From Demequina sp. (GTDB lineage Bacteria; Actinomycetota; Actinomycetes; Actinomycetales; Demequinaceae), in assembly GCF_016278775.1 (NCBI RefSeq), contig NZ_JADQBF010000004.1:124001-188000 (forward strand): a stretch of 64,000 bases of DNA, read 5' to 3'. Position numbers and translations under genes: made by a program. Shown here piece after piece: positions 39,810-49,854 of the stretch. Positions within the stretch are counted from its first letter, which is position 1, and every line of letters starts with the position of its first letter. The notes beneath the pieces were generated by a model, which had not been told where the DNA came from, did not search any database, and was given only the letters and a program-made list of their open reading frames with translations.

Positions 39810-42800
39810 CTAGCGCCCCTCGAGAAGCCCCACGATCTGGTCACGGTCCAGCAGTATTTGCGGGCGCACGGTCACGTCGTCTGCAACGTAGTAGAACGCG
39901 GCGTCGATCTGCTCGACCGGCGTCCCCGTGCGCGCCGACCATGCGAGGCGGTACATCGCGAGTTGCACCTCCCTCGCGGCCGTTTCTGCCTCATCGCGCG
40001 GGGGCCTGCCTGACTTCCAGTCCACCACCGTGACGCGGTCGAGACCGGCCCCAGCGCCGAAGACGGCGTCGATGCGCGAGCGTACTGTGACGCCGCCGAC
40101 CGGTAGTTCCACGTCAGCCTCCACGTGAGTGGGGGTGCGGGAGGCCCACTCGGAGGCGAGGAACGTGGCCTTGAGCGCATCCAACTCCGCCGCAGCATCG
40201 TCGTCGGCATCCTCGTCTTCCCACAGGGTGACATGGCCGTAGCGCGCCTCGATCCACGCGTGCAGCGCCGAGCCCCTGTGCGCGGCGCTGGTGGGCTCCA
40301 CCGGCACAGGCCTACGCAGTTGGGCAGCGAAAGCGGCACGGTCTCGTCTGATCGCGACGAGCGCCGAGGTCGACACGTGCGAAGGTAGCTGGACGGTGTC
40401 GGCACCGCGGCCACGGTCGGCACGCTCCGCGAGCATCGCCGCGATCTCGCGGGCCAAGGGGAGATCAGGGTCCCACGCGGTGACTGGAGTGCCAGCGTCC
40501 CCTTCGCTGTCGGCTCCCTGCCGCGTCATGGCGTCCAGCACCGACGCGGCAAGCGAGCGCCGCTGCGCCTGCTGGGGCGTCGGGGCGCTGGGCCATAGCC
40601 CTGGCGGCCGCTCAATCTCTGGGGGAGCGTCGTCCTCGGGAAGGTCCTCCCACTGGCCAGCCGCCACCCGCCCATCGTTCAGGAGTTCCAGCACATAGGG
40701 CGAGGGTTCGCGGTGTCGCTTGCCGCCGGAGTACCAGGACCCGCTGAGCAGCACGTGCGAGCGTGCGCGCGTGAGCGCCACATAGAACAGGCGGCGCTCC
40801 TCGTCGAGCCGATAGCCGCCGGACTCACGCTTGAACTCGGCAAGCGTGGCGGCGAGCTCCTTGTGGTCGCGCGCCGAGCGGAAGTGCCATTGTGGCAACT
40901 GGTCGCGGTCGAGCCGCAGTTCGAAGGGGACGTTTCCGACGCCATCGAGCCATCCGCTGTCCGTGTAGTCGGGGTTGCTCGCTGACGGCACTCCCACGGA
41001 GGGAAAGTGGCCGTCGTTGAGGCCAGGCACCGCCACGATGTCCCACTCCAGGCCCTTGGCGCCGTGGACGGTGAGGATTTGCACGGCCGCAGGATCGGGT
41101 TCGCGGACGGGAGCATCCAGCCCGTTCTCTTCTGCGCGCGCCGCGTCCAGCCACGCCAGGAACGCTCCCAACGTCGCGCGCTCAGCACCCGCCTGGAAGG
41201 TGCGTGCTGAGTCGATGAACGCGTCAGTGGCCCGCCTCGCCCGAGTCGCCTGGCGTGCGACGGCCGACTCGATGTCGAGCCCCCAGGCGCGCTCAGCGAA
41301 CGCCACCAGTTCTGGCAACGGCAGGTACGTGTGCCGCCGAATCGCCTCAACCACGTGTGCCAACGAGCCCAGCCGCGCCAGTGCCGCCAGCGTGAGTGAG
41401 CGTCCCTGTGACGACACCCAGTCGGAGCGCGGCAAGGACCCGAGGGCGTCGACGATGCTCGCGGTGCCTTCGCGCTCTGAGCGCGGCCCAGCGAGTTCCT
41501 CTGCACGGTCGTGCACGGCCGCCAGGTCCCGCGGGCCCAGAGCGAGCCGCTCTCCGGCGAGCAGCCGCATGAGCGAGTCTCCCCTGGACGGATCATGGGC
41601 CACCTGAAGCAAGGCGAGCAGGTCCGCGACGTCCGGCACGTCGAGCAGCCCGCCAAGGCCCACCACCTCGTAGTCGAGCCCTGCCGTCACGCACGCGTCC
41701 GTGATGGCGTCGTACTGGGCGCGTCGCCTGCACAGCACGGCCGCTGTGACGGGGGTCGCGTCTGAGTGGCCCAGTTCCGCGCGCCTTGCCTGGATGAAGC
41801 CGACCACGGCCCTCGCCTCATCGTCGGCGGTCACGAGCCTGCTGGCGATCACTCCCGGCGCGGCGCGGCGCGGCTCCGGACGCCCCAGTTCTTCTCCTCG
41901 CGAGCGCAGCGGAACTCCCGTGACCGGCGCCGCGGTGAGCGGAGCGACGGCAGCATTCGCCGCCGTCAGGATGGTGGCCTCGTTCCTCCAGCTCACTGAC
42001 AGCGTGTGCCTTGCGACGGCGCCTGCACCAAAACGGTCGACAAACTGCCTGAGGGCGTCGGCCGAGGCCCCGCGAAAGCCGTAGATCGCCTGGTTGGGGT
42101 CGCCCACGGCCATCACGGGATGGGTCGGCCCGAACATTCTGGCGAAGAGGTCGAGCTGAGGAGGCGAGGTGTCTTGGAACTCGTCGAGCAGCACGGCAGC
42201 GTATCGAGAACGCTCGAGTTCCTGCACTGGCTCGAGGTGGGCAAGCCTGACGGCCACGTCGACCTGATCAGAGAAGTCGAGGAACGAGCCCTCTCGCTTG
42301 CGCCTGTCGTACTCGGCCACCAAGTCGGCCATCGCGGCAAGCGATCGCACCTTGCCGACGTGCCTGGCGAGGTCTTGAGTGAAGGTTCCCGGCACCTGGT
42401 CCCCCGCCTTCTTGGGCAGGTCCTCCATCATGGCGAGCGCCTGCTCGGCCCAGTCCCGCAGGCGCTCGGGGCTCAGGCGATGGTCGCGCGCCTGGGCTGC
42501 GAGCCGCGGGATGGCGGCGGTGACGGTGCTGACGGCCGAGTCCGTTTCCACGGCCCGATCCCAGGATTCGACGACGGACTGGGCGAGTTGCCACAGCGCG
42601 GCGCCGGTGAGCACCGTCGAGCCCGGGTCGACGGCCACCCTCAGGCCGTGTTCCTCCGCGAGCGCCGCCGCATAGCCGTTGTAGGTGGATACGCTCACTG
42701 GCGGCCGCGCCGGGTCAGGACCAAACACCGTGCCGATGCGGCTGGTGGCTCGCTCGGCGATTTCGGCCGCCGCCTTGCGGGTGAACGTGAGGCACAGGAT

Positions 42801-43055
42801 CTCGTCCGGGCTGATGTCTCGCCCAAACAGCTGCCGCGCGTTGTCGAGCAGGTACAGGATGCGCAGCGACAGGGTTTCCGTCTTACCGGATCCTGCCCCT
42901 GCGACCACCAACGCCGGGCCGAGTCCTGCGCCCACGATGGCTGCCTGCTCAGCGGTCACGGTGCGATCGGGGTCCACCGCTGCCGCCAGTTCGGCGACAC
43001 CCCGACCCAGGCCCTCGATCAGGCCCTCGTGCAAGCCCACCTCGGCCGCGGTCAC
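39810..43055 (-). CDS. adnB: AdnB-like helicase-nuclease subunit
   Basis: VVAGAGSGKTETLSLRILYLL, LLDEFQDTSPPQLDLFARMFG, GDPNQAIYGFRGA, C-terminal RecB-type VVDWKSGRPP. Confidence 0.88.
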   Translation of the reverse strand: MTAAEVGLHEGLIEGLGRGVAELAAAVDPDRTVTAEQAAIVGAGLGPALVVAGAGSGKTETLSLRILYLLDNARQLFGRDISPDEILCLTFTRKAAAEIAERATSRIGTVFGPDPARPPVSVSTYNGYAAALAEEHGLRVAVDPGSTVLTGAALWQLAQSVVESWDRAVETDSAVSTVTAAIPRLAAQARDHRLSPERLRDWAEQALAMMEDLPKKAGDQVPGTFTQDLARHVGKVRSLAAMADLVAEYDRRKREGSFLDFSDQVDVAVRLAHLEPVQELERSRYAAVLLDEFQDTSPPQLDLFARMFGPTHPVMAVGDPNQAIYGFRGASADALRQFVDRFGAGAVARHTLSVSWRNEATILTAANAAVAPLTAAPVTGVPLRSRGEELGRPEPRRAAPGVIASRLVTADDEARAVVGFIQARRAELGHSDATPVTAAVLCRRRAQYDAITDACVTAGLDYEVVGLGGLLDVPDVADLLALLQVAHDPSRGDSLMRLLAGERLALGPRDLAAVHDRAEELAGPRSEREGTASIVDALGSLPRSDWVSSQGRSLTLAALARLGSLAHVVEAIRRHTYLPLPELVAFAERAWGLDIESAVARQATRARRATDAFIDSARTFQAGAERATLGAFLAWLDAARAEENGLDAPVREPDPAAVQILTVHGAKGLEWDIVAVPGLNDGHFPSVGVPSASNPDYTDSGWLDGVGNVPFELRLDRDQLPQWHFRSARDHKELAATLAEFKRESGGYRLDEERRLFYVALTRARSHVLLSGSWYSGGKRHREPSPYVLELLNDGRVAAGQWEDLPEDDAPPEIERPPGLWPSAPTPQQAQRRSLAASVLDAMTRQGADSEGDAGTPVTAWDPDLPLAREIAAMLAERADRGRGADTVQLPSHVSTSALVAIRRDRAAFAAQLRRPVPVEPTSAAHRGSALHAWIEARYGHVTLWEDEDADDDAAAELDALKATFLASEWASRTPTHVEADVELPVGGVTVRSRIDAVFGAGAGLDRVTVVDWKSGRPPRDEAETAAREVQLAMYRLAWSARTGTPVEQIDAAFYYVADDVTVRPQILLDRDQIVGLLEGR

Positions 43056-46000
43056 GACTCGCTCACCTGGGCCCCCTCCGCATGTGCGGGACACGCCCTG
43101 CGCACGGGACACGAACCACACGCCTCGTTGACTGTCGCCACAAAGGTGCGTCCGGCCATCGTGTCGACCACCGCCTCCAGGCGCTCGCGAGCGGCCTCAG
43201 GGTCGATCGGGTCTTGGCTCCTCACGGCACCGGCCTTGCCGGTCGAGACGTACGCGAGCTCCGCCCCAGCAGACGCGGTCACTCCCGGCACCGCGCCCTC
43301 CACCACCGCCAACTGGTACATGGCCAGCTGACCGTTGTCCGCGGCGTCGGCGACGCTCGGCACCGCCTGGCCCGTCTTGAGGTCCACCACGTACGCGGCG
43401 CCGTCGCGAAGTTCAACTCGGTCGGCGGAACCCGCGAGCACGGCGCGGCCCACCTCGACCTTGAAAGCATGCTCGGTGAGCACCTCTGTGTCCGACCGCC
43501 CGTCGAGGTAGGCCGCCAGGCGCACCACCTTGTCCCGCGCCCGCTGGTAGGCGACGCGCTCCGGCCACGTGGTCATGCCGAACGCCGCAGACCAGCGCTC
43601 GTCGAAGTCGGCCATGATCTCGCGCTCGCCCCCGTGGGGGTGCGCCTCGGCGAGGGCGTGAATGAGCGTGCCGATCTCTTGAGCGTCCGTCGCCTCTCGC
43701 GTGCCGCCCGTGGATTCGAGGGCCCACCTCAGCGCGCATTTCTCGACCCACTCGACCTTCGAGGGCGACACTCGCACTGGGACGTCGTCATCCCAGAAGC
43801 CCTGGTCGGTGGATGCCTCGGCGGCGCCGTGCCACTCATCTGGGTTGGCACCCTGCACTCCCGCGCGCGCGAGCAAGGCGAGCATGCGAGCGTGACCAGT
43901 GGCATCGGCCGACTCCTGCGCCTGCGTCCGCACCGCCGCGACGGCCGCGCGCAGGTCTGAAACGGGGCGTGAGAGTGCCGCGTCGACGCGCGCCACGCCG
44001 GCAGTGTCCTCCACGAGGGACACAAACCGGGAGGGCCGCGACTCGCCGTCGTCCACGGCCGTGACCACGAGGCGCGTGCGCGCTCGCGATACGGCCACGA
44101 GAAACCCACGCGTCTCGTCGTCAAGAACGGCGGCCCTCGCCGTTCGCGCTGCCGCCTTGCCTGGCGCCGACGTCAGGATGCCCGCGGTGAGATCCGCGAG
44201 GTGCTGGGCGCCCAGCACCGAGTCGCGCAGCTTGAGGTTCGGCCACAAGCCCTCCTCGACGCCGGCGATGACGACGACGTCCCACTCGCCCCCCGCGGCA
44301 GACGCAGGGGTTGCGAACGCCACGACGTCACGGGCGAGCGCCCTGGCGCCGAGCGTGTCAGCGGCGAAGTCTTGGCCCTCCAGGTAGTCGACAAAGGCCG
44401 CCGTGCGGGCCTCCGGCAGCCGCTCGGTGAACGTCTGGGCAGCGCGCAGCAGGGCGATCACTGCGTCGAGGTCGGCGTCGTCACGCGCGGATCCGGCGAG
44501 CGCCGCTTCGCGCCATGCGTCGGCCACTTCAAGCGCCTGCCAGGCGGCCCAGATCACGGCGCCGGGGGTGGCCGCTGGAGCGTCGGCGCGGGACTGTGCG
44601 GCCGCAGTAGCGCGCGACGCCTTGGCAGCGGCCGCGGCCTCCGGCCCCGCGAGCGAGGCCCACCGAGCCGGATCGACCATCGCCTCGACCAGCAGCTCGC
44701 CGGAGGTCTTTGCCCCTCCGCCCGCTCGTTCCTCACGCACGAGCTCGCGACGCAGACGCCGGATTCCCACCGGATCGAGGCCCACCACACGCGACGTGAG
44801 CACCTCGACGGCGTCGTCTTCCGTCCACGGCTCGCCCAAGGCGGCGCGCAGGATTCTCATGAGCGGCGCCACCGCGCTCTCCTTGTGCAACGCCGTGCCA
44901 TCGCCCAACGACGCGCACGGGATGTCGGCGGCGAGCAAGTCCGAACGGATCTGGCGCAGCAGCGCGGCCGAGCGGGCCACCACGGCCATCCGCCCCCACG
45001 CAACGGGTTCACCGTCCAGGCCGTGCCGCGCACGCCGCAACTCGGCCGCGATGGCGCGCGACTGCCCGTAGTGGTGGGGAGCGGTCAGGACCACCACCGA
45101 TGCGCCACCGTCCCGGTCAGGTGCGCCGGGCGGGACACCAGCCGACGTCCAGCCCCCTGCCGCTCTCGCGGCCCGACGCGCGCTTCCCACCCCCTTGACT
45201 CCGATGCGTCCCGCCACGGCGGCGGTCACCGCAGCGAGCGCCCCCGACTGTCGCAGCCCTTGGTCGAGTTCGATGTGAGTTGCCTCCCATTCGGACACTG
45301 CCTCGTCCAGCCCTTGTGGGCGCGCGCCCCGGTATCCCTGGACAGATTCGTCGGCGTTGCCAAGCACGAGCAGTCGCGCTCCTTGAGCGGCCATCTGCCG
45401 CAGCAGCGCCGCGCCGGCAGCGGTCACGTCCTGATAGTCATCCACGATGACCAGCCCCCACGAGGGAGCCGGGCTGCCTTCGGGCCAGTCGGCGAGGGCG
45501 TCGGCAGCGCGGGCCACAATCGTGGCGGGGTCGTAGCGGCCGCCCTGGTCGACTGGGGAGCTGCGTAGCGCCATGACGCCTTCGTACTCGGCGTACAGGT
45601 CCGCCGCCGCGATCCACTCCTCGCGGCCATGCGCCCGGCCCAGAGCAGCCAAGTCCTCTGCCGAGAGGTCCGCCTCCGCCGCGCGCATCAACAGATTGCG
45701 GAGCTCTTCGCGGAACCCAGGGAGCAGGATCGCCTCTTCTGGAAGCGCGCCGCCCCACGCGAGAGACGGCGCCCTGCCGTTGATGCGACCCTCCAGCAGC
45801 TCGCGCAACACCACGTCCTGTTCCGCACCGGAGACGAGACTGGGAGGGGGCTCGTCCAGTATCTGCGCTTCGGCGGACAGGATCGCGAACGCCGTCGAGG
45901 CGACACTGCGAGCAACCGGCGTGGAGGTGGGCACCCCGATGGCGAGTGACACCCTGTCTCTCAGCAAGGACGCCGCCGCGCGCGACGGCGCGAGCACCAA

Positions 46001-46201
46001 CAGCCGGTCCGCTGGCAGTCCCGTCGAGACAGCACGCGCTGCCGCCATGACAGCCAGAGTGGTCTTCCCTGTGCCCGCGCCCCCGGTCACCACCACATGG
46101 CCCGATCCCCCATCCAGGTGGTCGAGCACGGCGCGTTGCCCTGGTGACGGCTCAGGCTCAGCTGCCCGCGAACTGGGCGGCACCAGGGTGAGGGCGGTCA
46201 T
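43052..46201 (-). CDS. adnA: AdnA-like helicase-nuclease subunit
   Basis: VTGGAGTGKTTLAVMAAARAV, IVDDYQDVTAAGA, C-terminal VVDLKTGQ and CGSCPVRRACPAH Fe-S type cysteines; 4-bp overlap with adnB. Confidence 0.85.
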   Translation of the reverse strand: MTALTLVPPSSRAAEPEPSPGQRAVLDHLDGGSGHVVVTGGAGTGKTTLAVMAAARAVSTGLPADRLLVLAPSRAAASLLRDRVSLAIGVPTSTPVARSVASTAFAILSAEAQILDEPPPSLVSGAEQDVVLRELLEGRINGRAPSLAWGGALPEEAILLPGFREELRNLLMRAAEADLSAEDLAALGRAHGREEWIAAADLYAEYEGVMALRSSPVDQGGRYDPATIVARAADALADWPEGSPAPSWGLVIVDDYQDVTAAGAALLRQMAAQGARLLVLGNADESVQGYRGARPQGLDEAVSEWEATHIELDQGLRQSGALAAVTAAVAGRIGVKGVGSARRAARAAGGWTSAGVPPGAPDRDGGASVVVLTAPHHYGQSRAIAAELRRARHGLDGEPVAWGRMAVVARSAALLRQIRSDLLAADIPCASLGDGTALHKESAVAPLMRILRAALGEPWTEDDAVEVLTSRVVGLDPVGIRRLRRELVREERAGGGAKTSGELLVEAMVDPARWASLAGPEAAAAAKASRATAAAQSRADAPAATPGAVIWAAWQALEVADAWREAALAGSARDDADLDAVIALLRAAQTFTERLPEARTAAFVDYLEGQDFAADTLGARALARDVVAFATPASAAGGEWDVVVIAGVEEGLWPNLKLRDSVLGAQHLADLTAGILTSAPGKAAARTARAAVLDDETRGFLVAVSRARTRLVVTAVDDGESRPSRFVSLVEDTAGVARVDAALSRPVSDLRAAVAAVRTQAQESADATGHARMLALLARAGVQGANPDEWHGAAEASTDQGFWDDDVPVRVSPSKVEWVEKCALRWALESTGGTREATDAQEIGTLIHALAEAHPHGGEREIMADFDERWSAAFGMTTWPERVAYQRARDKVVRLAAYLDGRSDTEVLTEHAFKVEVGRAVLAGSADRVELRDGAAYVVDLKTGQAVPSVADAADNGQLAMYQLAVVEGAVPGVTASAGAELAYVSTGKAGAVRSQDPIDPEAARERLEAVVDTMAGRTFVATVNEACGSCPVRRACPAHAEGAQVSES

Positions 46202-46282
46202 GCGCCTATCCCACCACGTCCACCGGACATCGCCGGTGAGGCCCACGCTCGTGCGAGAGGGTCGCCACCGGCGGCGACGACG

Positions 46283-47257
46283 CTACGGTGCGGCTTCCGT
46301 CGGCGTGGGACTTGGCGTCGGCCCGGGAGGAACCGCCGGTGCGTCGGGGTAGGGCCAGGGGTTGACCTCGCACTCTTCTGGGAAGCCGTCTCTTTGTAGG
46401 TCCATGACGGCGGCGCGCCCGCTGGTGCATTCGGAGTCCTCGCGACCCATGAGGTGACCCACACGGTGAAGCAGCATGTAGTTCCGGGCGCCCGAGTAGT
46501 CGTCCTCGTACGCTGGCAAGCCTGCGGTCCAGTCGTAGATAGACAGCACGATGACCCCGTCCTCCGAACACAAGTTGTCATACGGAGAATCGGCAGGTGA
46601 CTCGGTTGGGCCGTTGACAGACTCGCCAGACGCCTGTGGCGCCACCGCCGGCTCGGCGTCAGGCGCTGGCGTGGGGCTCGTGTTGGTGACGGGTCCCACC
46701 TGCGCCGCGACGTGCGGGTCAGCACACGCGGCCGCCGTGGTGTACGGGCTGGCAAGGAGCACCCGGTAGTCAGCGACACCATCGGTCGCGACATACTGCA
46801 GTGTGCCGTCAGTTCCCCATGCCCTGTTGTCGTTGAGCACCTCAAGCACGTAGGCACGGAAGGCACCGTCATCGGCCGAGACCCCATCCTCCACTGCGAC
46901 GGACACCCACCGCACGTCGCCCTTGTCGGCGTCCGGCTGGTCCGTCCCCGGTACCACCGTGAAGGTCCCGTCCCCGCGGAACGCATAGTCGGTGGACACG
47001 ACCCCGGCAGCACGGTCATCGGCCGTCAGGTCGCGGGTGATGGGCTCACGCGGCGGCACAGACGGTTCGACTGTAGGACTGAAAGCGAAGGTGGGACTCG
47101 GCGACGCCGTCGGCGTCGGTTCCGCCCGAAGCCGCTCAGGAAGCCCGTCGGTGACCCACCCTGCCAGCAGCCCCAATCCGAAGGCCGCCGCCACCACTGC
47201 GGCGGTCACCGCGATCCCGGGCAAGGAGATTCCCCTGCCCGCGAACATCGACCTCAC
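46283..47257 (-). CDS. DUF3152 family zincin-like protein with altered active-site motif
   Basis: N-terminal TM, Pro-rich linker, DYRVLLASPYTTAAACAD, HRVGHLMGREDSEC; exact start uncertain. Confidence 0.75.
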   Translation of the reverse strand: MRSMFAGRGISLPGIAVTAAVVAAAFGLGLLAGWVTDGLPERLRAEPTPTASPSPTFAFSPTVEPSVPPREPITRDLTADDRAAGVVSTDYAFRGDGTFTVVPGTDQPDADKGDVRWVSVAVEDGVSADDGAFRAYVLEVLNDNRAWGTDGTLQYVATDGVADYRVLLASPYTTAAACADPHVAAQVGPVTNTSPTPAPDAEPAVAPQASGESVNGPTESPADSPYDNLCSEDGVIVLSIYDWTAGLPAYEDDYSGARNYMLLHRVGHLMGREDSECTSGRAAVMDLQRDGFPEECEVNPWPYPDAPAVPPGPTPSPTPTEAAP

Positions 47258-47318
47258 CCGCGAAAGCACCCCCCTACGATAGTTCCCACAGGGGCATATC
47301 GCGTTCACGGAGGTCACG

Positions 47319-47537
47319 TTGGAGATCCGCATCGGCATTCAGAACGTCAGCCGCGAGTTGATCGTGGAGACGGACAAGACGTCTGACGACGTGGCGGCGA
47401 TGGTCAAGGAAGCCCTCAAGGGAGGAACCCTCGACCTCACCGACGCCAAGGGGCGTCGCATCATCGTGCCGGTCGGCTCCCTGGGCTACATCGACATTGG
47501 CGAGGAAGAGAAGCGGCGAGTCGGCTTCGGTGCGTAA
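47319..47537 (+). CDS. DUF3107 family protein
   Basis: EIRIGIQNVSRELIVETDKTSDDVAAMVKEAL...RRIIVPVGSLGYIDIGEEEKRRVGFG; TTG start with SD GGAGG. Confidence 0.88.
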   Translation: MEIRIGIQNVSRELIVETDKTSDDVAAMVKEALKGGTLDLTDAKGRRIIVPVGSLGYIDIGEEEKRRVGFGA

Positions 47538-47552
47538 CGGCCCCGTGCGGCG

Positions 47553-48056
47553 CTAGTCGTCCTGAAGCGCGGCGATCTCGGCGGCCTCCGCTACGACTTG
47601 CGCGATGCTCAGGCGGGACACATCGATCGACCCTCCCGCCTCATCGAAGCCCAAGGGCTCAAGGACCGCGTACTGCGTCGCCACGAGCTCCACGCCCGCG
47701 AAGTGGTCCTCCAGCTCGGTCCGCTGGCGGACGCGTTCCTCGATCACCCTTTGCGGAGCCGCGAGGTGCAAGAAGATCATGGGCCCTCCCGCCTCGCGAA
47801 GCCTGTCGCGATGAGCGCGACGCAACGCCGAACACGCGACGACGCCGTCGGCGCGAGGCGCCATCCACGCGCCAACGGCGTCCAGCCACGGCCACCTGTC
47901 GTCGTCGGTCAAAGGGATTCCGCGAGACATCGCATCCACGTTTTCCGGCGGGTGGAAGTCATCGGCGTCGGCAAACTCGTAGCCCAAAGCTGCGGCCAGC
48001 GCTGCACCGACAGAGGACTTGCCGCAACCCGTCACACCCATGACCACCACGCGCAT
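47553..48056 (-). CDS. gntK: Gluconokinase
   Basis: VVMGVTGCGKSSVGAALAAALGYEFADADDFHPPENVDAMSRGIPLTDDDRWPWLDAV. Confidence 0.92.
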   Translation of the reverse strand: MRVVVMGVTGCGKSSVGAALAAALGYEFADADDFHPPENVDAMSRGIPLTDDDRWPWLDAVGAWMAPRADGVVACSALRRAHRDRLREAGGPMIFLHLAAPQRVIEERVRQRTELEDHFAGVELVATQYAVLEPLGFDEAGGSIDVSRLSIAQVVAEAAEIAALQDD

Positions 48057-48240
48057 GACGCCAGCCTAGACGCCGCGGCGCGAGTCGCCTGAGGGACGGC
48101 ACGGCGCGAGCCGCTAGACTGGATGGGACCACATGGTTGACCGGTCGCATGTGATGCGCGGCGTGACGCCGCTTCTTAACGGAAATGCGCGATCGGCTAC
48201 TAGCCCGCGACGTATCGTCGCCTCGCATTTGAAGGACCAC

Positions 48241-49836
48241 ATGACTTCCGAGACTTTTGCCGATTTTGGCGTGAACCCACTCATCGTGGACGCGCTCGCC
48301 GACCACAGCATCATTGCCCCGTTCCCCATCCAGTCGATGACGCTTCCCGTAGCGCTTTCCGGCCACGACATCATCGGCCAGGCCAAGACCGGCACCGGCA
48401 AGACGCTCGGCTTTGGCATCCCGTTGCTGCACCGTGCGGTGTCGCCTGGCGAGCCGGGATTCGACGAGATGGGCGACGCCACCGGCAAGCCTCAGGCGCT
48501 TGTCGTGGCTCCCACCCGCGAATTGGCTGTGCAGGTTGCCAACGACCTTGAGATGGCGTCCAAGAAGCGCTCGACCCGCATCCTCAAGATCTATGGCGGC
48601 CGCGCCTACGAGCCCCAGATCGACGCGCTCCGCAAGGGCGTCGAGGTCGTGGTGGGCACCCCTGGCCGCCTCATCGACCTCATGAACCAGGGCCACCTGG
48701 ACTTGCGCTTTGTGCGCACCGTCGTGTTGGACGAGGCCGACGAGATGCTTGATCTCGGGTTCCTCGGCGACGTGGAGAAACTGCTCGCATCGACCCCCGC
48801 CGGGCGCCACACCATGCTCTTCTCCGCCACGATGCCCGGTCCAGTGGTGGCCCTTGCCCGCCGCTACATGACGCAGCCCACGCACATTCGCGCATCGGAG
48901 CCCGATGACACCGGGGCCACCGTCAAGGCGACCGCACAGTTCGCGTATCGCGCCCACGCGCTCGACAAGATCGAGGTGCTCGCGCGCATTCTGCAGGCCA
49001 AGGATCGCGGACTCACCATCGTGTTCGCCCGCACCAAGCGCACCTGCGCCAAGGTGAGCGATGACCTTCGCGAGCGAGGCTTCGCTGCTGGCGCCCTGCA
49101 CGGCGACCTCGGGCAGGGAGCCAGGGAACAGGCGCTGCGCGCCTTCAGGGCGGGCAAGATTGACGTACTCGTCGCGACCGACGTTGCCGCCCGCGGGATC
49201 GACGTCGAAGACGTCACCCACGTGATCAACTACCAGTGCCCTGAGGACGAGAAGACGTACGTTCACCGCATCGGCCGCACCGGCCGTGCGGGCAAGAAGG
49301 GCGTGGCGGTCACGTTCGTCGACTGGGACGACATGCCGCGTTGGGGCATGATCGACCGCACGCTCGACCTGGGTTACCCCGAGCCGGAGGAGACCTACTC
49401 CAACTCGCCTCACCTGTTCGAGCAGCTCAGCATCCCCACGGGCATCAAAGGCACGCTTCCGCGCTCCGCGCGGGTGCGCGAGGGCCTCGACGCTGAGAAG
49501 GTGGAGGACCTGGGAGAGACCGGCAAGCGCGGTGGCCCAGGCGGCGACCACTCGGATCGGGGCGGACGCGGCTCCGGTGGCGGGCGTGGAGACGATCGGG
49601 GCGGACGGGGCCCTGGTGGCGGACGCGGTCAGGGACGACGCGGTGGCGACAGCAGTCGCGGCTCCGGCGAGGGCCGTGCGCGTCGCGAAGCTCCAGCTGG
49701 TGAGACTCGCGGCCCGCGCGAGGGCGCATCGGCAGAGGGTCAGCCCCGCGAAGGCGCACCCAAGCGCAATCGCAACCGCAAGCGTCGTCGCTCAGGCGGT
49801 GGCCAGGGAGCCTCTTCCGCTCCCGCGGCGGAGTAG
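48241..49836 (+). CDS. DEAD-box RNA helicase
   Basis: AKTGTGKTLGFGIPLL, PTRELAVQV, LDEADEMLD, FSATMP, HRIGRTGRAG; RG-rich C-terminal tail. Confidence 0.94.
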   Translation: MTSETFADFGVNPLIVDALADHSIIAPFPIQSMTLPVALSGHDIIGQAKTGTGKTLGFGIPLLHRAVSPGEPGFDEMGDATGKPQALVVAPTRELAVQVANDLEMASKKRSTRILKIYGGRAYEPQIDALRKGVEVVVGTPGRLIDLMNQGHLDLRFVRTVVLDEADEMLDLGFLGDVEKLLASTPAGRHTMLFSATMPGPVVALARRYMTQPTHIRASEPDDTGATVKATAQFAYRAHALDKIEVLARILQAKDRGLTIVFARTKRTCAKVSDDLRERGFAAGALHGDLGQGAREQALRAFRAGKIDVLVATDVAARGIDVEDVTHVINYQCPEDEKTYVHRIGRTGRAGKKGVAVTFVDWDDMPRWGMIDRTLDLGYPEPEETYSNSPHLFEQLSIPTGIKGTLPRSARVREGLDAEKVEDLGETGKRGGPGGDHSDRGGRGSGGGRGDDRGGRGPGGGRGQGRRGGDSSRGSGEGRARREAPAGETRGPREGASAEGQPREGAPKRNRNRKRRRSGGGQGASSAPAAE

Positions 49837-49854
49837 CGCGGGAGCGCCGACGCG

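Noticed and set aside
47959-49551. 530-aa minus-strand ORF opposite the DEAD-box helicase
   Set aside because: Antisense of a clear helicase with all motifs.
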